Assembly (NCBI RefSeq): GCF_008086045.1
Contig: NZ_VSEY01000001.1
Span: 550,329 to 614,328 of the forward strand
From: Nonomuraea sp. PA05
GTDB lineage: Bacteria > Actinomycetota > Actinomycetes > Streptosporangiales > Streptosporangiaceae
Direction of reading: 5' to 3'
Length of the DNA: 64,000 bases
In this document: positions 1-7,400 of the stretch, one piece after another
Layout of the letters: every line of letters starts with the position of its first letter
Numbering within the stretch: the stretch's first letter is position 1
Program-made: the position numbers and the translations under genes
The notes under the pieces: generated by a model
The model's database searches: none
What the model was told of the DNA's origin: nothing
What the model saw: the letters and a program-made list of their open reading frames with translations, nothing else

Positions 1-361
1 GCGGGTGGCGGACGTGTCGGCGGCGGTGCGGGCCTTCGCCTCGCACCGGCAGCCCGACCTGTGGAGCGGCGCCGGCCTGGCCGCGACGTTCGCGGGCGGG
101 TGCGACGGCGAGGGCCTGGACGCGCTGCGAGAGGAGGCGGGCGAGCACCGGGCGCACCTGGCGCAGGGGTCGGTGTTCGCGGTGAAGGCGCGCCATTACG
201 CGGGATTCCTCCCGGCGCACAGTGAAGCGGCGGGCGCGGTGCTCACCGGCCTTTCCGTGGCCGATACGGTCGCGCTCGCCGACAGTACGGCGGATGAGGA
301 ATACGAAGTGTGGCGCGGTCGTATCCGCGCGCATTTCGCCACGGAAAAAGCCGGTCGCTGA
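1..361 (+). CDS. DUF1702 (UnbL/E3-type) enediyne protein, C-terminal part
   Basis: Only the C-terminal ~119 residues are in the window, read in frame from the left edge to a TGA at 359-361. The segment aligns by eye with the C-terminus of the next gene: both have the pattern RxPDLxxGxGLAAT(F/Y)AGG, then a run ending AxLAQGSxFA, then an (V/Y)E(V/T)WRxRI segment near the end. This marks it as a second DUF1702 family member. DUF1702 (UnbL) proteins are conserved in enediyne clusters, with no settled biochemical role. Tandem duplication of this family is the main point of interest; the true start lies upstream of the window. Confidence 0.8.
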   Translation, partial: RVADVSAAVRAFASHRQPDLWSGAGLAATFAGGCDGEGLDALREEAGEHRAHLAQGSVFAVKARHYAGFLPAHSEAAGAVLTGLSVADTVALADSTADEEYEVWRGRIRAHFATEKAGR

Positions 362-441
362 GCGAATCCCGTTCCTCCTGACCGGACGGGTGGCTCGACG
401 CTGCGCTGAAAACGCCCCCTGAGCTGAGCAAATCCGGAGTT

Positions 442-507
442 GTCCGACTGTCGGACCGGATGGGCTAATTAGTAGGGGTTTATCTGACCACAAGGTTGGA
501 GGGCGAT
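442..507 (+). promoter_or_regulatory. Upstream region of the enediyne core operon: palindrome, TAGGGG element, RBS
   Basis: The gap between the two DUF1702 genes holds a perfect 7-bp inverted repeat with a one-base centre (gtccgac-t-gtcggac, 442-456), then an AT-richer stretch with a TAGGGG element (473-478), then GGAGGG (about 497-502) six bases before the TTG start at 509. The TAGGGG element matches the spaced repeats found before the sigma gene at 13.6 kb. This looks like an operator/promoter for the core operon, but no -10/-35 can be assigned with confidence. Confidence 0.4.
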
Positions 508-508
508 T

Positions 509-1501
509 TTGGCCAGTGTGTTGCGGTCACTGAGGAAGAAAATTCTGACGCCCCACATCCGGGAGACCACGCTCGAAAGGCGTGGTTTCCCGGTGAAGAA
601 CGCGGCGGCCAAAGAATTGCTGGAGACCGTCGGCGAGAGCTTTCTCGCCGGCTACGCCCACGCCGTCGAGGCCGGCAGCCTCGCCGAGGCCGAGCAGCGG
701 CTCGAACAGGTGCCGGCGCGGTTCAAGGGCTTCGCCTACGAGGGCGCGGGCATGGGCTTGGCCGTCCTCGACTGTATGGCCTTCTCCGACCTGCGCAGGA
801 CCCGGCAGTTCCTGAGCGGCGCGGGCGACAGGCACAACTACATGATCTACGTCGGGATCGGCTGGGCCATGGCGCGGCTGCCGCGCTTCCTGTGGCCGTC
901 GAGCCGGCGGCTCGACCCGCTGCTGCTGTGGCTCGTGCACGACGGCTACGGCTTCCACCAGGCCTACTTCCACACCCGGCGGTACGTGCACGAGCAGTAC
1001 CAGGAGCCGCGCCTCTCCTGGCCCCCGGGCTACGAGAGCTACGCGGCCCGCGCCGTCGACCAGGGCATCGGCCGCGCACTGTGGTTCGTCGGCGGCACCG
1101 ACGTGGACAGGGTCACCGCCCTGATCGACGGCTTCCCCGCGGCACGCAGGCCCGACCTGTACGCCGGGACCGGCCTGGCGGCCACCTACGCGGGCGGCGC
1201 TCCCGAGTCCGAGCTGCGCGAGCTGCGCCGGCGGGCCGGCGACCACGCGCCCCAGCTCGCCCAGGGCAGCGCCTTCGCCGCCGAGGCCAGGATCCGCGCC
1301 GACCTGCTGTGCCCGCACAACGAGCTGGCCGCGCAGGTGCTGTGCGGCACCAGCGCGCTGCGCGCGGCCACGCTGTGCCGGGAGACGCGGCCCTCCTCCC
1401 CGGAGGTGGCCGCCCAGCGACCCGGTGACCTGCCGGTCTACGAGACGTGGCGCGCGCGCATCGCCGACAGTCTTCACACCTTTGGAGGTGTTACCCCGTG
1501 A
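509..1501 (+). CDS. Enediyne biosynthesis protein E3-type (DUF1702, UnbL)
   Basis: 330-residue protein of the DUF1702/UnbL family, one of the five genes (E3, E4, E5, E, E10) that define enediyne cassettes; family identity rests on sequence character and on its place just before UnbV, UnbU and PksE. No catalytic motif is evident, and the family's role is undetermined, presumably in maturing or handling the polyene. The start is a TTG at 509 placed six bases after GGAGGG; the alternative reading frame across the same DNA is a shadow. The TGA overlaps the GTG start of the next gene, so translation is probably coupled. Confidence 0.85.
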   Translation: MASVLRSLRKKILTPHIRETTLERRGFPVKNAAAKELLETVGESFLAGYAHAVEAGSLAEAEQRLEQVPARFKGFAYEGAGMGLAVLDCMAFSDLRRTRQFLSGAGDRHNYMIYVGIGWAMARLPRFLWPSSRRLDPLLLWLVHDGYGFHQAYFHTRRYVHEQYQEPRLSWPPGYESYAARAVDQGIGRALWFVGGTDVDRVTALIDGFPAARRPDLYAGTGLAATYAGGAPESELRELRRRAGDHAPQLAQGSAFAAEARIRADLLCPHNELAAQVLCGTSALRAATLCRETRPSSPEVAAQRPGDLPVYETWRARIADSLHTFGGVTP

Positions 1502-3441
1502 CCGTAGTGGCCGCATGGCTGCGCAAGCAGCTCGCGGGCGTGATCGCCCTGGTCCTGATGATCGCCGTGTTCCTCGTGGGCCGCCCGACCTTCGCGTCGC
1601 AGGCCGACCGGGAGGAGCTGGCGGGCGCGTACGGCTTCGCGCCCATGAGCATCGCGATGCCGGGCGGGGCGGCCCAGCAGACGATCCGCAAGGTGAACAA
1701 GGCCTACAAGCACATCGACGCGTGGATCTCCTCGGTCGGCGCGGCCATCGCGATGAACGACCTCGACGGCAACGGCCGTGACGACGACCTCGTCATCGTG
1801 GACACCCGCACCGACAAGGTGGTCGTCACCCCCGTCCCCGGCCAGGGCGCCGCCCGCTACCAGCCGTTCGAGCTGTCCTACGGCTCCTTGCCCACCGGCG
1901 AGGCCATGGCGCCCATGGGCGCGGTGCCCGCCGACTACAACCAGGACGGCCGCACGGACCTGCTGGTGTACTGGTGGGGCCGCACGCCGACGCTGCACCT
2001 GCGGCGCTCGACCGCGACCACGCTCGGCGCGGGCGCCTTCCACGCCACCGAGCTGGTGCCCGCCTCCCGCCGCGGTGAGCTGTGGAACAGCAACGTGGCG
2101 ACGGTCGCCGACTTCGACGGCGACGGCAGGCCCGACATCTTCGTCGGCAACTACTTCCCCGACGGCAGCCCGATCCTCGACAGCCGCGTCGACGGCGGCG
2201 TGGAGATGAACGACTCGCTGTCCAACGCCCTCAACGGCGGCAGGAACTACTTCTTCCGCTGGACGGCGGGCACCTCAGGCGACCAGCCCACCGCGAGCTT
2301 CACCACGCTCGACGACGTGCTGCCGTCCGACCTGTCCACGGGCTGGGAGCTCGGCGCCACCTCGGTCGACCTGGACGGCGACACGCTGCCCGAGCTGATG
2401 CTGAACAACGACTTCGGCCACGACCACCTGCTCTACAACACCTCCAGGCCCGGCTCGATCTCCTTCACCCGGGTCCAGGCCGCCCGCGGCCCCGGCGTGC
2501 CCAAGTCCAAGATCCTCGGCAACGACTCGTTCAAGGGCATGGGCTCCGACGCCGGCGACTTCAACCACGACGGCATCTACGACTTCTTCGTCAGCAACAT
2601 CACCACGCCGTACGGCATCCAGGAGAGCAACTTCCAGTTCATCTCCACCGCCAAGGACAAGGCCGAGCTGCGGACCCAGCTCAGGAACGGCGGCGCGCCC
2701 TGGCAGGACCTCAGCGCCGAGCTGCGGACCGCCTGGTCCGGCTGGGGCTGGGACCCCAAGATCGAGGACTTCGACAACGACGGCGAGCTGGAGATCGTCC
2801 AGGCCACCGGCTTCGTCAAGGGCGACGTCAACCGCTGGCCGCCGCTGCAGGAGCTGGCCGCCGCCAACGACCAGGTGACCAGCAACCCCAAGTCCTGGCC
2901 CAACGTCACCAAGGGCGGCGACATCGCCGGCAGCCAGTACCTGGCGTTCTTCGCGCCGGACGGCAACGGCCGCTACGCCAACCTGTCCGAGGAGCTCGGC
3001 CTGGCCGTGCCGGTGCCCACCCGCGGCATCGCGACCGGTGACGCCGACGGCGACGGCCTGCTCGACTTCGCCGTGGCGCGGCAGTTCGACGCGCCCGTCT
3101 TCTACCGGAACACCAGCACCTCCAAGGGCGCCTTCCTCGGCCTGCGGCTCACCCATGAGGATCCCGCCGCCGCGCCCGGCACCGGCTCGCCCGTGATCGG
3201 CGCGCAGGCCACCGTCGTCACCCCCGACGGGCGCACCCACGTCGGCCGCGTGGACGGCGGCAGCGGCCACTCCGGCAAGCGCGCGCACGCCATCCACCTC
3301 GGCCTGGGCCAGAACGTGACAGGGCCGCTGAAGGTGCACCTGACCTGGCGCGACCGCACCGGCCAGCCGCGCAGCCAGGATCTGCAGCTCACCCCCGGCT
3401 GGCACGCCGTCCAGCTCGGCACGTCCGCGAAGGAGAAGTGA
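1498..3441 (+). CDS. Enediyne biosynthesis protein E4-type (FG-GAP repeats plus ASPIC/UnbV domain)
   Basis: 647 residues. A hydrophobic segment near residues 10-27 (AGVIALVLMIAVFLVG) is a signal anchor, so the bulk is likely extracytoplasmic. It is followed by FG-GAP/VCBS-type beta-propeller repeats with calcium-binding motifs such as NDLDGNGRDD, ADFDGDGRPD, VDLDGDTLPE, GDFNHDG, EDFDNDGE and GDADGDG, and a C-terminal ASPIC/UnbV domain (VDGGSGHSGKRA region). UnbV is part of the universal enediyne cassette; its reaction is unknown. Start chosen as GTG 1498, nine bases after GGAGGT and overlapping the upstream stop; an upstream ATG at 1447 would lie inside E3 and extend past the anchor. Confidence 0.88.
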   Translation: MTVVAAWLRKQLAGVIALVLMIAVFLVGRPTFASQADREELAGAYGFAPMSIAMPGGAAQQTIRKVNKAYKHIDAWISSVGAAIAMNDLDGNGRDDDLVIVDTRTDKVVVTPVPGQGAARYQPFELSYGSLPTGEAMAPMGAVPADYNQDGRTDLLVYWWGRTPTLHLRRSTATTLGAGAFHATELVPASRRGELWNSNVATVADFDGDGRPDIFVGNYFPDGSPILDSRVDGGVEMNDSLSNALNGGRNYFFRWTAGTSGDQPTASFTTLDDVLPSDLSTGWELGATSVDLDGDTLPELMLNNDFGHDHLLYNTSRPGSISFTRVQAARGPGVPKSKILGNDSFKGMGSDAGDFNHDGIYDFFVSNITTPYGIQESNFQFISTAKDKAELRTQLRNGGAPWQDLSAELRTAWSGWGWDPKIEDFDNDGELEIVQATGFVKGDVNRWPPLQELAAANDQVTSNPKSWPNVTKGGDIAGSQYLAFFAPDGNGRYANLSEELGLAVPVPTRGIATGDADGDGLLDFAVARQFDAPVFYRNTSTSKGAFLGLRLTHEDPAAAPGTGSPVIGAQATVVTPDGRTHVGRVDGGSGHSGKRAHAIHLGLGQNVTGPLKVHLTWRDRTGQPRSQDLQLTPGWHAVQLGTSAKEK

Positions 3442-3445
3442 CGAC

Positions 3446-4420
3446 ATGGCAGACAAGGCGGTCACCATCAAGCCGGGTCACGATCCCAAGGTCATCACCG
3501 CGCTGCGCAGGTTCGCCATCTCCATCACGGTGTTCAACGTCCTCGGCTACACCTGGTTCGGCTTCGAACAGCCGTGGACCTGGCCCTTCGTGGCGCTGGC
3601 CACCGGCTACACCGTGGAGATCGTGCTGGAGGTCATCGGCGCCCGCTCCGAGGGCAGGGCGCCCAGGTTCCTCGGCAACGGGCCGCGCGGCCTCATGGAG
3701 TTCCTCCTGCCGGCGCACATCACCTCGATCGCCCTCAACATGCTGACCTACGTCAACGACCAGGTGCTGGTCATGATGTTCGGCGTCGTCGTCGCCGTCG
3801 GCGCCAAGTGGGTGCTCAGAGCGCCGGTCCGCGGCCGGCTGCGGCACTTCATGAACCCCTCCAACCTCGGCATCGCGGTGATCCTGCTCATCTTCCCGTG
3901 GGCCAGCATCGCGCCGCCGTACCACTTCACCGAGAACGTCGGCAACCCGATCGACTGGATCATCCCCGCCGTCATCATCGTCGGCGGCACCATGCTCAAT
4001 GGCAAGCTGACCAACCGGATGTGGCTGATCGGCGCCTGGGTGGGCGGCTACGCGCTGCAGGCGATCGTGCGCGGGCTCCTCATCGACGACATCTCCATCC
4101 TGGGCGGCCTGTCGATGATGACCGGCGTCGCGTTCATCCTCTTCACCAACTACATGATCACCGACCCCGGCACCACGCCGTCCAGGCCGCTGTCCCAGGT
4201 GGCCTTCGGCGGTGGCGTCGCCGTCGTGTACGGCCTGCTCATGGGCATGAACATCCCGTACGGGATCTTCTTCGCCACCGCGGCCGTCTGCCTGATCCGC
4301 GGCGGCTTCCTCTGGTCGCTGCACATCGTGGAGAAGGCCAGGGCGCTGGACGCCGCCAGGGTGACCGCGGCCGCCGCGCAGGCGGTCGCCGACTCACGCA
4401 GAGAGGTCGCGAAGGCATGA
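3446..4420 (+). CDS. Enediyne biosynthesis membrane protein E5-type (UnbU, RnfD-like)
   Basis: 324 residues, strongly hydrophobic with roughly eight to ten membrane segments (for example ISITVFNVLGYTWFGF, IVIILLIF-type stretches near residues 145-160, and FILFTNYMITDPGTTPSRP near the middle). The DPGTTPS motif is typical of RnfD/NqrB-like proteins, to which the enediyne UnbU family is related. It is the fourth gene of the cassette, four bases after E4, and its stop overlaps the PksE start (ATGA). The role is unknown; electron transfer or flavin chemistry at the membrane would fit the RnfD relationship, which is inference. Confidence 0.87.
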   Translation: MADKAVTIKPGHDPKVITALRRFAISITVFNVLGYTWFGFEQPWTWPFVALATGYTVEIVLEVIGARSEGRAPRFLGNGPRGLMEFLLPAHITSIALNMLTYVNDQVLVMMFGVVVAVGAKWVLRAPVRGRLRHFMNPSNLGIAVILLIFPWASIAPPYHFTENVGNPIDWIIPAVIIVGGTMLNGKLTNRMWLIGAWVGGYALQAIVRGLLIDDISILGGLSMMTGVAFILFTNYMITDPGTTPSRPLSQVAFGGGVAVVYGLLMGMNIPYGIFFATAAVCLIRGGFLWSLHIVEKARALDAARVTAAAAQAVADSRREVAKA

Positions 4421-7400
4421 CCAGGATCGCGATGGTCGGCATGGCCTGCCGCTACCCCGACGCCGCCTCACCCCGCGAGCTGTGGGAGAACGCCGTCGCC
4501 GGGCGCAGGGCCTTCCGCCGGCTGCCCGACGCGCGCATGCGGCTGGAGGACTACTGGGACCCCGACCCGGCCACGCCCGACACCTTCTACGCCAGGACCG
4601 CCGCGGTCATCGAGGGCTACACCTTCGACCGGATGGCGCACCGCATCGCGGGCAGCACCTACCGCTCCACCGACCTGACCCACTGGCTCGCCCTCGACAT
4701 GGCCGGCCGCGCCCTGGCCGACGCCGGCTTCCCCGAGGGCGACGGGCTGCCCCGCGCCCGCACGGGCGTCGTCGTCGGCAACACGCTGACCGGCGAGTTC
4801 ACCCGCGCCAACGTCATGCGGCTGCGCTGGCCGTACGTGCGGCGCACGCTCGCCGCCGCCCTGAAGGAGCAGGGCTGGGACGACGACCGGCTGGCCACGT
4901 TCCTGGCCGGCTATGAGGAGGTCTACAAGGACCCGTTCCCGCCCGTGGACGAGGACACCCTCGCAGGCGGGCTGGCCAACACGATCGCCGGCCGCATCTG
5001 CAACCACTACGACCTGCACGGCGGCGGCTACATCGTGGACGGCGCCTGCTCCTCCTCGCTGCTGTCGGTGGTCACCGCCGCCAAGGCGCTCACCGACGGC
5101 GAGCTGGACGTGGCGATCGCCGGCGGCGTGGACCTGTCCATCGACCCGTTCGAGGTGATCGGCTTCGCCAAGACGGGCGCGCTGGCCAAGGGCGAGTTCC
5201 GGCTCTACGACCGGCACTCCAACGGGTTCTGGCCAGGCGAGGGCTGCGGCATCGTGGTGCTGATGCGGGAGGCCGACGCGCGGGCCGCCGGGCACCGCGT
5301 CTACGCCACCGTCGCCGGATGGGGCATCTCCTCCGACGGCAAGGGCGGCATGACGCGCCCCGAGATCAAGGGGTACCGGCTGGCGCTCGACCGCGCCTAC
5401 GAGCGGGCCGGGTTCGGCATCGAGACCGTGTCCCTGTTCGAGGGCCACGGCACCGGGACCGCCATCGGCGACGCGACGGAGCTGACCGCGCTGTCGCAGT
5501 CCAGGGCCGCCGCCGACCCGTCGGCGCCGCCGGCGGCCGTCGGCTCCATCAAGGGCATGATCGGCCACGCCAAGGCGGCGGCCGGGGTGGCGGGCCTCAT
5601 CAAGGCCGCCATGGCCGTCCACGAGCAGGTGCTGCCGCCGACCATCGGCTGCGTCGACCCGCACCCCGTGCTCGCCGAGGAGCCCGCCGCGCTGCGCGTG
5701 CTGCGCCAGGCGGAGCCGTGGCCCGACGGGCGCCCGCTGCGCGCCGGCGTCACCGCCATGGGGTTCGGCGGCATCAACACGCACGTCGTGCTGGAGGCCG
5801 ACGCGCCGAAACGCAGGATGTCCAGCAGGACCAGGGCGCTGGCGACCGCCCAGCAGGACGCGGAGCTGTTCCTGTTCGACGCGGCCACCCGCGAGGAGCT
5901 GCGCGGGCGCGTGGCCGAGGTGGCCGCGTTCGTGCCCGCCGTCTCCTACGCCCAGCTCGGCGACCTGGCCGGGACGCTGCGCGGCGGGCTGCGCGGCCTG
6001 CCGTACCGCGCGGCGGCCGTCGTCGCCTCGCCCGAGGACGCCGAACGGCAGCTCGGCCGGGTGCTGACCGCGCTGGACTCCGGCGAGGACGAGCTGTTCA
6101 CCCCGGACGGCAAGGCGTGGCTGCGCCGCGCCTCTGCCAGGCCCCGCCTCGGCTTCCTCTTCCCCGGCCAGGGCTCGGGCCGCGGCACCGGCGGCGGCGC
6201 GCTGCGCAGGCGCCTGCCGTGCGTGGACGAGCTCTACCGGACGGCGAACCTGCCCGCCACCGGCGACATGGTGGCCACCTCGGTGGCCCAGCCGCGCATC
6301 GCCACCGGCTCCATGGCCGGGGTGCGCGCGCTGTCCGCGCTCGGCATCGAGGCGGAGGTCGGCGTCGGGCACAGCCTCGGCGAGCTGTCCGCCCTGTGCT
6401 GGGCCGGCGCGATGGACGAGGACGCGCTCCTGCGCGTCGCGGGCAAGCGCGGCCGGGCCATGGAACGGCACAGCGACTCCGGCACGATGGCCGGGCTGCG
6501 CGCCGGGCCCGAGGACGCCCAGCGGCTGATCGGCGACCTGCCCGTGGTGATCGCCGGCTACAACTCGCCCAACCAGACCGTCGTGGCCGGCCCCGTGGAC
6601 GCGATCGAGCAGGTCGGGCAGGCCGCCGCCAGGCAGGGCCTCACCTGGACCAGGCTCAACGTCTCGCACGCCTTCCACTCGCCGCTGGTGGCGCCCGCCG
6701 CGCAGGCGCTCGGCGAGGCCCTGGACGGCGAGCGGTTCACGCCCCTCGCCCGCCGGGTCGTCTCCACCGTCACCGGCGCCGAGCTGAACGGCGGCACCGA
6801 CGTCACCGCGCTGCTCCTGCGGCAGATCACCGCCCCCGTGCGATTCGCCCAGGCCGTGCGGGCCGCCGCCGACGGGCTCGACCTGCTCGTCGAGGTGGGC
6901 CCCGGCCGGGTGCTCAGCGGGCTGGCCGGCGAGCTGACCGACGTGCCCGCCGTCGCGCTGGAGACCGACGGCGAGTCGCTCACCGGGCTGCTCGCCGTGG
7001 TCGCCGCCGCCCACGTGAGCGGCGTGCCCGTCGCGCACGAGGAGCTGTTCCACGGCCGCCTCGTGCACCCCCTGGAGATCGGGACAGAGTTCTCGTTCTT
7101 CGCCAGCCCGGCGGAGTCCGCGCCGAAACCCTTCGTCAAGGCGGTCCCCAAGGCCGCCACGCGGGCCGCCGCCGGACAGCCCCCGCAGGAGGGCGCCAAG
7201 CGCGACGGCGAGTCCACCACGGACCTGCTGCGCCGCCTGGCCGCCGAACGCGTGGAACTGCCGCTGGAGCTGGTCACCGCGGACAGCAAGCCGCTCGACG
7301 GCCTGCACCTCAGCTCCGTCACCGTCATGCACATCCTCGACCAGGCCACCCAGCACCTCGGCATGCCCGCCGTGCAACTGCCCAACGTGGCCACCGCCAC

